From positions 3,775,991 through 3,839,990 of the forward strand of contig JARUPZ010000024.1 in NCBI GenBank assembly GCA_031213475.1: a stretch of 64,000 nt of DNA, written 5' to 3'. Shown here one piece after another: positions 1-34,195 of this stretch; within the stretch, counting starts at the first letter, position 1, and the number at the start of each line of letters is the position of its first letter. Origin of the DNA: Nereocystis luetkeana (Eukaryota > Sar > Phaeophyceae > Laminariales > Laminariaceae). The position numbers and the translations under genes were made by a program. The notes under the pieces were generated by a model. That model was given only the letters and a program-made list of their open reading frames with translations. It searched no databases and was not told the DNA's origin.

Positions 1-108
1 CCCTGGGTTGCCGAGTGATAACGCCGGTGTTTGCCATCGAGCCTTGAAAAGGGCTTTCGTCTGCCTGCATGTTTTGATTTCGCGAACCCGTATGTCGAAT
101 TTCTGCAG

Positions 109-276
109 GGGCAGCACAACGAGGCGATACAGCTCTTGGACAGGGCCTTTACCATCTACACACATAAGCTGGGGGCGGAGCACGCAAGAACGATCAACAC
201 ACAGGAGCTACTGCAGATCACACGCGAAAAGGTTTGTGTCTGGAAGCTACTATACGAGGGGTCTACCGTAATATGA
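109..276 (+). CDS. Terminal TPR exon of a neighbouring NB-ARC-TPR-type gene (5' part lies outside the window)
   Basis: A TTTCTGCAG acceptor precedes an open frame of 55 codons plus stop. It starts GQHNEAIQLLDRA and continues through KLGAEHARTIN, a single TPR followed by a short divergent tail. It matches the last exon of the minus-strand gene at 8554-8715, which starts GKHDEAIKTFERA and continues KLGAEHADTVT. The same acceptor position, TPR register and phase-0 entry are used. The upstream exons, presumably including an NB-ARC domain, would lie left of base 1. An alternative reading is an isolated exon left by a duplication of the array. Bases 1-108 would be intron. The exon is intact. Function is inferred only from its homology to the larger gene in this window: the last repeat of a ligand-binding TPR solenoid. 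Confidence 0.72.
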   Translation, partial: GQHNEAIQLLDRAFTIYTHKLGAEHARTINTQELLQITREKVCVWKLLYEGSTVI

Positions 277-3104
277 AAAAGCTCATGTATGACGGACGCA
301 ACTGTCCCGATGACTAACCAGGATAAACTTGTTTGGTTTCACGTTGCAGGTGGGGCAGACAGAATGAAGACGAGACCGAGCATATGGCCTGCAGAAGAAG
401 TGGCAACTACGAAACGCGGCTTCGGACAGACAGGGAGGGGGGGGGGGGTACTCCGATGCGTAATTTCACAAACATGTGTTTGTGGGATGTAGCTTGTACC
501 AACCTGTGTACTGTAAAACCGCACTCAGTTGGAGGGGAATGCACAACGGCTGTCTGTGGTCCGGCTGAAATTGCTTAAGGTCGCGGTTACTGCGTCAACG
601 TCAACCCGGACTTGCTGGCGTTCTAGGGCATAGCATAGTGTGTTCACTCCGGATTTGATGAAGATTAGCCATTGACTACTGTGGTTGATTACTTCGAATC
701 CGTAGCCCCCGGTTATTATGTCGCCGGGACGTGGGCGCCTTAGATGTGCGAGGGGCCGGCGGGGATTCCTCACTTTCCGGGGGCAAACTGAAATGAAAGG
801 GATGTAGAAAGGCTTATCTGCTTTGTTGAAAATAACCAAAACAAATTTATCGTGGGGACCCTATCCCTAACCCTAACTCCGATTATTTCGACCACAAACA
901 GCAGCACCGTATGACAAAAATGAAAACTATTGTCGGCATAGCGACATTGTTGTCCGGACCTTGATACTGTCTGGATATTATTTTACCATCGATCAGTCGA
1001 GAATTCCAGGAAGGTGGTTTGCCATTCATCTTCTCCGTGGTACAGGAAGACTTACATGTTAAATGCTTCGCCTTCAGTCTAACATATCCAGCTCACTTTT
1101 TGTACGATATCCCGTGATCAATGGTCAGCAAACAAATAAGGCACTGCGGCTGCTTCGAACATGTTGTGCTGATTTCCGGAAATACGTGGGATTGCATCGC
1201 CAGGCGGTAATTCTGTATTTTTTGCGATGCACCATTGCCTTAGATTGTTTGATGCCCCCATCCACCGGTGATTGCAACGCCTTGGGTGAAGAGGAGGGGA
1301 GGCGAGGCCGCTGGACACACCTTGGTCGCTGGTTGTAACGCAAATATTGAGTTTACAGAGGGGTACTTCCTCACCTAGGAGGTGTTAAAGATCCATACGT
1401 TTGGAATACCTTTCCCAGGTCCCTGCCTACTATCTGGCACGTTGTTTCATCGTTTTCTGCGGAAACGTCAGACGCATCCCCGGGTTCACATACCGATGAG
1501 CATGTTGGATACCTGGTACCAGGTATTTGTTTTAGTATATTGGAACCTAAACGTGATACGGTAGGTACTCTGTATTACGTCGTATGCGTACCTACCTGGT
1601 GTTTGCGGAGATCGGGCCCGTTTATCCTAAGGCCTGAACACTTCGAGGTGTCCTGTGCCATGTTCCTCGACACCTTCCCTCCAACATGTTTCGCGACACC
1701 AAAGCTGTAATGTACAACATGTATTGGAGACTTCAAATTCAAACGGCTGCCGAATACTCTACTTAACGATAGAACCAGGTTTCCAATATCTCAGTACGAT
1801 CAAAGAAGATATCATTTTAACGATCGTTACATCTTGACATGCATTATGTTGGTAGTATCATAATGTGTAGGCATCCCAATCGAGCGAGTATCATTTGAGT
1901 TGCTTGTCTCGAGTAGGGTGTAAGGATGTACAAGGCGCTTCGCTCCGCGGGCGGCCTACGCCACCCGTTATGCTCGCCCAGGAAGGAAAAGTACATCAAA
2001 TTATGAGAAGGGACAGAGGTCCACGATTGAATTTAGTTTTTTTCATGATCGTAATTGCAAACCGGCGACTTGATAATGCCAAGAGTCCCGCCGCCATGCT
2101 TCAGGAAAAAACAGCTCCGACGCCAGCTCGGACGGCACATACGCTTCGCGTCGCGGATGTCGTACGTACGTACATACACCCCAGGTAGGGTACTAATGTA
2201 CTTAGTTTCTTCTTTTGATATGCTCTATGTCTGTACTCGTACATATGCACGAAGAAAGCGAAAGCACAACACGGCACAGCAGCACAGCAAAAACAATGAA
2301 AATGCAACCGAAAATTCGGAAAGAAATAAAAAAAACGTCCCCTCTCGTGTAATAATTTTCTGCCTGATTGGAACACCTTACACCCGGTCGACAAGAAGAA
2401 AAGGAAAAAATCGTACAGAAAGAGCTTCTCTTTCAGCCTCGTACGCCGCCCGCCCCTCTCGAGACCACCTCGCTACCGATTCGGTCCGGGTAAAGCCTTT
2501 TATCACTCTCTGCCACAATCAGCCCCGTCGCCCGCTTCGCGTGAAGCCCGGTGCTCACCGTGGCCGTCGTTCGCCAGCTCGATAACCTTGGTGTTCAAAC
2601 TGCACACCTCCCTCTTTCAACTTCAGCGTGGTCGCAAAAATAAGCAGCGCTTGAATATTATCTTGCCACCATCCCGAACGACCCTTATAACTCGTACATA
2701 CTCTATCAAAAGTCATAAATGGAGGGCCAGACAAAGCCCGTTCATGCATACCTCGTGTCTCGAGGCACACGCGACGCCAAGGCACGAAAGCGGCGACTGC
2801 GCTCCTTGGAACCCCCCCTCTACCCGCCTGCACCCGCTGACACCCGCGACGGTGCCGGGTTCTCCCGCGGTGCCGTACTCGGAGCACACGCACGCACACG
2901 AAACGAAAGAAGAAAAAAGGAAGAAAGGACGTGCCAAGAGAAACGGAGTCAAACTAAGAACTGCTGGAAAGGTCCGGCAAGTAATGAAAGGAGGCGGTTT
3001 GGAAGTGGGAGTTCTGAGAGGCCAGGGGTGTACCAACCGAGCACGCTCAGGGGTTATGATCTCAGTATGTAGTGCTATTGTATACGCAGGACAGATGTAG
3101 ATAG

Positions 3105-3640
3105 CAGCCGACGCCGACATAGAAAAGACAGTGTGTGTCGCTCTTTGGGCAAGGCTGTCACGCCGTTGGGGTCGTCGCGTTTACAGTACCGAAACAGGCG
3201 CGTAGCAACGAGTCTCGCGCGTGCATCACATAAGCTTATGTGTGGCACTCGAACTAGTACAATTCGCCCTGCTTGTACGCTGCAACAAAAAGTACCGCTG
3301 GGCGTACGTATCTACTGTACATAATCATTTTCCTGCAACACCAAACCCAAGGGAAATCCGTGCGACGATGTCCCAGACGCACTGTCGTAGACAAGTCGGA
3401 ACAAATGCCGACCCAAAGGAAGCGGCCGACGCCGACATATATGGGCAGTGTTTCGCTCTTTGGTCGAGGCTGTCGCGCCGGGAGATCTTCCCGTTGTTAC
3501 TATTACGGGGGACCATAGTTAATAGGACCTGTGGTGTACATAAAAACCTATATATTTGACCATTTTTACTAACAATATTTGGTCCTATTAACTATGGTCC
3601 CCCGTAATAGTACCGAAACCGACATGTAGAAACGAATCCG
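3105..3640 (+). repeat. Duplicated segment; one copy is split by a MITE
   Basis: The stretch from about 3105 to 3215 (GCCGACGCCGACATA, then CGCTCTTTGG, then GGCTGTC.CGCCG, then GTACCGAAAC) recurs from about 3425 to 3640. In the second copy a 109-bp hairpin element sits exactly between TTAC and GTACCGAAAC. In the first copy the same point, near 3181-3190, reads TTACAGTACC with no insert. The first copy therefore serves as a paralogous empty site for the insertion. Confidence 0.75.
3501..3609. mobile_element. MITE-109 copy 1 (TA-flanked hairpin element)
   Basis: The ends are TA-TTACGGGGGACCATAG and CTATGGTCCCCCGTAA-TA, with arms of about 30 bp around an AT-rich centre. Total length is 109 bp including the flanking TA pair. 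No coding capacity. TA flanks and short terminal inverted repeats suggest a non-autonomous Tc1/mariner-type element. Eight more copies lie at 15500, 15878, 22513, 41768, 43937, 50562, 51497 and 55163. Confidence 0.85.
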
Positions 3641-4727
3641 GCGCGTTCTTTACGTAGATATGTGCGAAGACTGTCGGCCGTGTTTGGGAGTACGTGGCAC
3701 GGCAGAGGGGGTGGGTGTTCTCAGGGGCCATGCCACTCCACCACGCACGTCCAGCAGTCATAAGGTGGACTGATCTAAAAAGGACAATATCCCCAACCAA
3801 TAAGAACTGCATGTACCTGTCCTACGAAACATGCAAATGAACACCCCTCCAGATTCTAAACAAAACAAGACGATAGTAAGAAACGAACATTAGACTCGAT
3901 TGCTGCACCTAAAACAACGACAATAGCGAGTTCAAATTCATCCTCGTGAGTGGAAACCTCTTCCATACTTCCACGTACAGTCATTGCAATCCCACAAACA
4001 GACTACCACAGTCAGCGGCGCTCTTTGAAGCTGTAACTAGCGACAAAATTAAACAGAAATCGTGAGATCCCCCAGACGAAAATCTGCTTTTGACCCCTAA
4101 TACTGCAGTACTGCCGCAGAAACACACACCGCAACGGTAAAGCCAGATAACACAAATTCTTCCCCGCAACATAGGATTTACCCGACGCTAAAAGTAGCCC
4201 AAGCCCTCGGAGCTACAGACGGTATCTGGCCAACCGCATACCCCCACGCCCCATTGCAAAACAACCGCAAGACCAGCTTGCTCGTGAATCAAATCAAATT
4301 CTCAAAACTTATCGTCTTACGAATTCCCCAAAAAGATTGCACCCATCCATCAATTTCAAGAAAACAGTATTGGTAGTTGAACGACAAATCAGGGCTTTGC
4401 ATCCCCTCTCTCATACGCAGCCCAATATATCATGTACGGCCACTAGGCTGTCCCCTCTGGTGCTGTCAACACACGTAGACAGCCCCACAAAGAAGAGATT
4501 CCAGCGAAACCAATAATAGGTCAGCATAACCAATGATGCTACGCAACAACACTACGCCCGTCAAGGCGTACTTATCCACGTCCCCCCTAAACCGTAAAAA
4601 TCGACTTTCCAACCTGTCCATACCAACCGGTATGCCCTGCAGAGATACAAGCCAGCTTGTCCACATCAAAATACGCTTCTACTACCAGGGGGGGGGGATG
4701 CTTCGAAATGGACCACAAACTATAGAT

Positions 4728-4990
4728 CTCCTACCATCTACGACTCTACCCGGAACGAACAAGAACCATGCCATCTAGAAATCCAACCCGAATTGCAATG
4801 GATACATCTCTCATCATCCACGACTCTGCCCGGAACGAACAATGTGTTCCCTGCCATTCAGAAATCCAACCCGAAACGCAAACAATGTCTTATCATCCAC
4901 GACTTCCCCGGAAAGGACGATAAATCCTTTGCCATTCCGAAGTCCCTACCCAGTCGCAATTGACACATCTCCAATATTTCACGATCTTCA
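4728..4990. repeat. Imperfect minisatellite, about three and a half units of 75-95 bp
   Basis: The motif CATC.ACGACTCT.CCCGGAA(C) followed by GCCATTC.GAAATCCAACCCG and a CGCAA/TGCAA tail recurs three times between 4733 and 4960, with a fading fourth start. Units differ by substitutions and small indels. No function is evident. Confidence 0.7.
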
Positions 4991-5160
4991 ACACTATCCA
5001 ACCGAACAAAGGTAGGTATTCACCGCGTGGAGAAAATGCACCGCTACGAAAAACCCACCTTAGGTCGAACATGCCCCCCCTCGTCCCGCGAGTTACTGGA
5101 ATCAGAATTCCAGCCGATGATTTCATCACGCCTGCTCTTTCCACGACCCCACCCAATGTT

Positions 5161-5285
5161 CCTGCTGCTCCTGCTGCTGCTGCTGCTCATGCTGCTTATG
5201 CTGATGCTGATGCTGATACTGATGCTCATGTTGATGCTCATGTTGATAATGCTGCTGCTGCTGCTGCCGCTGCCGCCGCCGCTAT
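5161..5285 (+). repeat. CTG/CTGATG-type trinucleotide repeat
   Basis: A run of CTG, CTC, ATG and GAT triplets (CTGCTGCTGCTGCTCATG, then GATGCTGATGCTGATACTG). It is open in several frames on both strands, so the open frames over it are not evidence of coding. Confidence 0.85.
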
Positions 5286-6614
5286 CGTCAAGCGCGCTCG
5301 GCCATGCCGAGTGCATTGCTGTCATGCGGGAACGATGTTCCTCGCGTATTGACTTGCTGCAGTCAGTCAACGACCCCCCCATACCCCGTCACCTCCACCG
5401 TACATCTCGCAAAAATAGAGGGCACGTGATCCTGCAACGCGACTGTTTCCTGTTTCCCCTCACCGCCTTCGCTTGCGAGACGACACGGGAGCACAAGGCC
5501 GAGCCTCGACCTTTGGGTTTCTCGCGGAATGGGCAGACGTGTCCCCCTCACGCAGTGATACCCCCCCCCACATGAGCTCCTCCTCCACAACCAACCTCTC
5601 CGTGCGCGCGGCAAATAAATTTCGCAAGACTCAACGTGCCCCTGTCACAACGCGCGGTGAGGGTGCCTACCGCTGTGCTTCAGTTGAGTTGTGGGCCTTT
5701 GAGTCACTGCTGTGAAGCAGGAGCTGCTCCCTTCGAACGGCACCGTGGAAGCATCGTTCATGTCCGACACTAGCCTCCCTGGAACGGAGTACGTGCGACC
5801 ACGTTGCACGCTTTCCCCCCAACGACCACACGGCAAGGGCTCCCAAGGATATGCTTTCTGCTTGGGGCTTTTGGCTCCTGGAGTACGCACCTCTGTTATT
5901 GCTTAACACAGTGGGGGGTGTGCACACCATGAACATACGTTGCTGCTCCTCCCTGATCTCGGTATTGCTTCGCCGTAGAACTGTATCTATCGCTGCCGTG
6001 TAGCTGTAGCCCTTCGTCAAAATGACAATTTATTCACGGCATCATCCACCTCAACCACTGCCTTCCCCCACTAAATCGAAACGGCGTACGCCGCCCGTTT
6101 CCCACCCGCCAACCTCACTATGGGGATGCCAAAAAACGCGCTTTCTCCTTGGGGCCTTTTAGCTGCTGCTGTACGTCCGCCTTTCACTCCCCACACTCAT
6201 CAGGGGTGCTTACGGTTTGACCCTCAACGTACGTATGACGTAAGCTGCTACCGCCCATGAATATACTACACCTAATGAGCGTTTAGCTACTACTGCTGTA
6301 CCAGGTAGCTACTACTGCAGCACAGCAGTAGCTGACAGCGGTATCTGCTACCTAAAAAGGATGCCACCGCCACGGCACCATCCCTTGGCTCTTTCACCAT
6401 CGTATTGACGGTTCCCCGCCCACCAATGGGCCTAATCCTCGCTACCGTAACCCTTTATACTGTCTCCAGCGTATAAGCTTGAAGGGACAACATATGGAAT
6501 CCGGGAGGCAAGCTCACGGCTCAACCATTGGCGATTATAATGGAATTGCCCATTTGACTGGTATTCAAATCACGTGGATGTAGAAAATTCCGACCCCCGC
6601 AGGCCCACTGCTAT

Positions 6615-6752
6615 GGGTCGATCTTAACGAGGGCTGTTTTTTAGCTTTTTTTTAGTGTTTTCCCGAAATTTCGGTATTTGCTAAAGCAAATACCGAAATT
6701 TCGGGAAAACACTAAAAAAAAGCTAAAAAACAGCCCTCGTTAAGATCGACCC
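6615..6752. mobile_element. Perfect 68-bp-arm hairpin element
   Basis: Arms 6615-6682 and 6685-6752 are exact reverse complements over all 68 bp, including an 8-T/8-A and a 6-T/6-A run, with a 2-nt AA loop. The ends read GGGTCGATCTTAACGAGG and the complement. TAT flanks both sides, which may be a 3-bp target duplication. Perfect arms imply a very young foldback/MITE insertion or active correction. A transcript would fold into a long dsRNA stem. No other copy is visible in the window. Confidence 0.85.
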
Positions 6753-8553
6753 TATGTATGTCCGAGGACAGCTCACCTGTCTGGCTTCCCTCCCCGCTCC
6801 CAGCTCCAAACACCGAGGGAGGGGGGTGTTTCGTTGATCCTTCGGTGACTCGGAAGTCGCTAAGGCCTTCAACCATGCACCTATGCCAAGTCTTAACTCC
6901 TGTATAGCAGCAGCAGTATGGCCTCGCGGGGATGGGTGCCCACCAGGGCCACCAGCACTGGCACCACCACTGCCATCATGACGACGTCGCTGGCCGAGTA
7001 TATTACCACGTTTAGTGCTTTCGTCCTTGGTTGCGCTTGATATCCCCGAGCTACGAGTAGGCACGCGCATTCCATGATTCGATGTTCGCTCGCTGTGAAC
7101 TCCACACAATATCAAGTTCAACCCCTTCCGGGCAATACGCGCTGATTCGATGGAACTCCCCTTGTTTGTCATGTGGTCGGCTCCAGAACCTGTACCAGGA
7201 AAGAGTTGTTGTCCAGTGCCAACCATCCTGCGGGCCAACAGCTGACATGACGCAGCGTGAGGATCTACGCAAGACCTAAAGGAAGGGCCCGGGGCGAAGA
7301 AACTACATTATTCGGCTTGGGGGCAGCGCGAAGGCGAGAGACTTCGTCGGGCCATCTCGTGTCTCTGTCGCGTTCGAGCACGATATACCCTCGGCCCCGC
7401 CATATCATGATACCCGACGCAAGCCGACCGCTTCTGGGAACGTCGACAGCCACAGCAGGCATCCCACAGATAACCGAGGAAGAAGCCTTTTGACGAATCC
7501 ATGCGTACCGGCCAGAGAAATCACTGAATCGCCGGACATCTATTGATTTTGGTCGGCAAGAGCAAAACCCAAAAGCTCAGAACCACTTGAATTTCGTCTG
7601 AATGCCATATAATGCAGGTTTAGAGTAGATCGATAGGCACGTTTTTCCGCACGCACACTACTGTCGTTTTAGCGCGGGCCGATGGGCCCACTCTTTCTTC
7701 AAAGTATCGTGAATTTGCATGCTACTGACCCGGAGAACTTATACCTGATTTGCCTGCAGGTTGGATGGCATTCAAAGGCAGCTGGGTGTCTTAGTGTGGT
7801 CTTTACATGTATGTGTGACAAAACTCACTTGCATACTATTAATATTTTGCGCCAGGTAAAATGTAAGGAAACGACTCACGAGCACCGCTCGATGCAATGC
7901 AGAGCAGCAAGCTGAATGGTCGCGCAGCCAAGGTCGAGGCGGTGTATGTAGAGCAAGTGCTTCGTTGTACAGTTGTTCTCTTTAGTAGCCAAACGCAACC
8001 GGCCCCAATCAGCGCATTTGTTCCGACCAAGACTTTCGAAAGCCCAAATAACTTGTCCGTTGATTGGCTCGCATCCAGACCAACAACTGGAGACAGAACA
8101 AGGAGCCACTACGAAACATAGTCAACTGGAAATCAGTCAGGAATATCACCTACGGTAGTCCTCAGCAGCCTCCCACGAAGCGCATCGAAGTCCAGAATGT
8201 CAGCAACGATCAACTGCACGCGATACACGACGCTCACATCGATACAACAACCCAAGGGTTGCGAAATTCGGACCGGATCGCTCACAGCTGTTAGGTCGGA
8301 CGTCACGCCAAACTCCAGTGGCGTTCAACTCACGCACCATACATGCAACCTCCCACAAACCATAGCAAAATCAACCTTACGCCCGCCCCCGCCTGTCTGT
8401 AGCCGCGGGTGGCATGGCCACCGCAGGAGGCAGCGTCTTCGATTTCATCCTTAATTTGTACGTCCCACCTGCAACGCGGAAGCAAAAGCAAACCCATCCC
8501 CGTCAGTCTTCCGTACACTTGTGTTCGCAGTGCATGCATGTTGGCGGACCAGG

Positions 8554-31237
<22,684 letters not shown>

Positions 31238-32248
31238 CCTGCTGCTAGATGTACCGATGGGTCACCCACTTCACGAATATTCGGGAATTGCGTAAAATCA
31301 GAATGCCGAGCAAAAACAAAATGACAAGGAGCACAAGCGCTATTACACGTTAGCCACATTATGACGAGACAGGCGTGTTTGGTTAGCAACTTGGGTACGC
31401 TTTAGCTTGGACAGCTGAAGGGGGGACACGCGAAACCACAAGCTAAGTTGCACTAAGTGCTGCCCCTTTCCTGGCACAAGAGGAGACATATCCGATAGCG
31501 TGGAACCAAATGGAACAAAAAACATTGCGGTCGTTCGTTCCGCTCGAAGGTAACAAATCGGGTTTGAGTCTATGCAGAAGCCTGGGCATCGCCAGCCCAA
31601 TCAGTACGAAACTGTAAACTTCTTCACATGCCACTCCAAACAACTGCGCATGGTCAACCGCATGCGGATTCCACCTCCACCTACCGAGGCCATAGTCGTG
31701 CTCGTGCGGTTCGAGCCGTTCGGTCCCTCAAAACAAAAATGAAACGAAAAGGGAACCAGACGTTTCTCTTCCTTCAACAATTACTTGTTTGACACTTGAC
31801 ACCAATACACGGGATTTATTCGCTTCTTCAACCAATCAGTAGCAATCCTGTTGGCGTGACAATAGCCCATTCGGTTCGTCATATTTCCCTTCGAAGGGGG
31901 TTAAGACACGCCCTCGACATCCACCATATTAAGACCTCTTGAAACAAACGGATGCGCCAGCATCGATAAGCATCCAAACATTGTACACCAGGTATCTGAT
32001 GCGTAGCTGCCATGCTTTACACTTTTCGTTGAAGCCAGCGTCTCTACTGGTATGCTAATACAACCTTGGGATCGCTATAATTCTTAGTAATACACGTCCG
32101 CGCAGAAGCCTTGAATTATTACGAGGTGCTTTGAGCAACCTGGCGCTCAGATTCCCTCAAGGTCGCGATCCTTAGTTATCCATCAAGCAGGCAGATTATA
32201 CTATCCCTTGCGGGAGAATAGGAAAAGAGATATCCGCTGATCCATCGA

Positions 32249-32907
32249 GTAGGTTTAGCAATCTGGGAGAAGGGATTTTTAGGGACGTTTTTGACTTGAA
32301 AACTGCGTGGCGCGGTCTACACTTCGGAATCGTCGTCCACAATAGAGAAATTTTCTGGTTCTATGCTAACGCGGCTCAGACGCGTGTAGGGCCAGTTTTG
32401 GCCCGGTTTGGCTGCGGTTTGGGGTCAGGGTTAAGATTATTTCTCCCAGATTGTAATAGGACCTCGATCCATCAAGCAAGCAGAATTCCCGCCGCGGGAA
32501 AAAGCAGACAGAAGTAACCCTAGCAGGGACAGGAAAGAGACCCTCGATGGTCCCATCAACCACGCCAAGTAACCCAAACCGAGAGAACCGGACAAGATAT
32601 CCTGGATGATCCACCTGGCACGCACACAGCAGGTGCAAGATCCGTGATGAACAAAATATTTGTAGCACTATCTAAAAATAGTCCAGAATGAAAAAACAAA
32701 ACAGTGGAGAAGTCGGTAACAGACGGCCGGCGGATCGCCGTTGATGATGCCACCTGGTAGAGGTGCCAAAAAATCTGAGACTCCCTAACGAAAAAAACGA
32801 AATACCGGTACGAAACGGAAAAAACAACATTGAAAAAAAATAGAATCACACCTGGTATACAGAACATCGCTAACCTGTAGGTGGTTCTCCCAGATTGCTA
32901 AACCTAC
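32249..32907. mobile_element. TIR element family E3, copy A (possibly two nested or adjacent copies)
   Basis: The left end GTAGGTTTAGCAATCTGGGA is matched exactly in inverse at 32885-32907. An additional degenerate inner end (TTTCTCCCAGATTGT) lies near 32438-32452. The left ~200 bp is homologous, in reverse, to the element at 45906-46206, sharing CGCGGTCTACACTTCGGAAT and GGTTTGGCTGCGGTTTGGGG. A ~204-bp element with a second end 450 bp further on is one reading; a 659-bp element is the other. No transposase frame. Confidence 0.7.
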
Positions 32908-33946
32908 CTGGTACCGAGAAGGAAATATACCAGGTGTAAAAAGAGGGTCGTATTCAACGTCCCTGATCCGGCAAACGCCAAATCGCCAAGTTTAAGGAAT
33001 ATTGAAATTTGCCTTTTTTTTCAATATTTGGCAAGTTATTTCAAGTTGAAACCAAAAATTGCCGCCAAATTGCCCAATTTGGCAAGTTTTCACTGCATCG
33101 TTAAAAAAACGAACGATCCTATTGTGGTTATAAGGTGAGTCGGTAACGAAGAAAAGAAACAAGCCACTACGTAGCGACGAGGCAAACATCTGTACGGAGC
33201 TTCTCAAGCCTAAAGGAGGAAAAATGGGAGACGTCTCCAAAACGAATTGGTGGCACCTTGGTCTCACCGCCGTCGGATGCGTGTGGCGTCCACTAAAAGC
33301 ACGTCACGTATCCCGGCCACAGTCGACCTCGAAAGAGTAGCCCACGGCGCTACAGAACCACCGACCTACTCGAAAGAGCAGTTAACGGCGCTCCCGCCAC
33401 AGAACCACTCGCTCTGAGCCATTCCTAGCAAAAACTCCATCCGGACAGGCAACCATCGTGGCGTCGGCGAACGTCTGCCTGGAAGGATGATGAAACCATC
33501 CGATTGCTTTAGGTGGAACAGATCTCTGGTGCTGAATAGGGCAGCAGTGGCGGAGGTAGAGCGTGTCCGGGCCGCCCCTCCGGCAGCCGTCGTCATCACT
33601 AAGGCACCAACTATGCACGACTTATCTTCTGGTCCAAGTCACAGCCCGAGGGGTGAAGATTGAGTTGTACGTCGAGCAAGAACACACCACCCAAACCATC
33701 CAAACCATAGCAGACACACTACACCTACGCCAGGTCTGGGGCTGTGGGTACGCTTCTAAAAGCGTCCGACGCGCCGGCTTTCGATAGGAGTAGTATCGTA
33801 TACACTTCTTGTGTGCATATTTGACTCTCAGGCTAGTAATTTCTGAAGGAGGTTGGGGGCGACTTTCCCACGAAGTCATCAAGGTACTTCGTCTGTCAGC
33901 GTGTCGTTGTCAAGCCGACTCGATAGGAGAGATGTACTCGATACCA

Positions 33947-34195
33947 TGCATGCCTGTAGTCGTATGACCATAGACCCTCGCATCCCTACAATGCCGGGAC
34001 GGAGCATGTCTGGTTTTCACCGAACAGGTAGGCATTGCTTGCACCAAGCGCGAAGCGAAACGTGACATGTTCGGTGAGTCGCATGAAGGGTAAGCAGCAC
34101 CCTACTAAAAACCGCTTGTGAGGCGGACTTGCATATGGGTGACAGCTTCAATGAGTTAGTTTACTTTCCGGTGTAGCCACTCCCAGGGACAGCAA
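33947..34195 (+). repeat. Dispersed repeat R5, longest copy
   Basis: Starts CATGCATGCCTGTAGTCG, continues ATGACCATAGACCCTCGCAT, CAATGCCGGGACGGAGCA, TTTTCACCGAACAGG and CACCCTACTAAAAACCGCTT, and ends near CCGGTGTAGCCACTCCCAG. Copies or fragments lie at 24891, 42461, 42553, 53389, 53937 (reverse), 56210 (reverse) and 57443. Confidence 0.75.

Larger units (their letters stand above)
277..8553. other. Intergenic region between two convergent TPR genes
   Basis: No reading frame here shows a recognisable domain or a convincing splice pattern. The longer open frames are arginine- or leucine-rich and low-complexity, for example around 2055-2585 and 5027-5575. I see one 109-bp MITE, a perfect 68-bp-arm hairpin, a three-unit minisatellite, a CTG-type microsatellite and a duplicated segment near 3.1-3.6 kb. 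A short telomere-like stretch (CCCTAACCCTAAC) lies near 868-880. The 3' ends of both convergent TPR genes should fall in this interval, but I cannot place their polyadenylation sites. Confidence 0.6.

Noticed and set aside
868-880. Telomere-like CCCTAACCCTAAC
   Set aside because: Barely two units in the middle of ordinary sequence, so not a chromosome end.
2055-3120. Several overlapping 100-180-codon frames on both strands
   Set aside because: Arg/Lys/Pro-rich, mutually overlapping, with no domain, splice pattern or repeat support.
5027-5575. Leucine-rich 182-codon frame resembling a signal/membrane protein
   Set aside because: The leucines come from a CTG/ATG triplet repeat; neighbouring frames are equally open and no family is recognisable.
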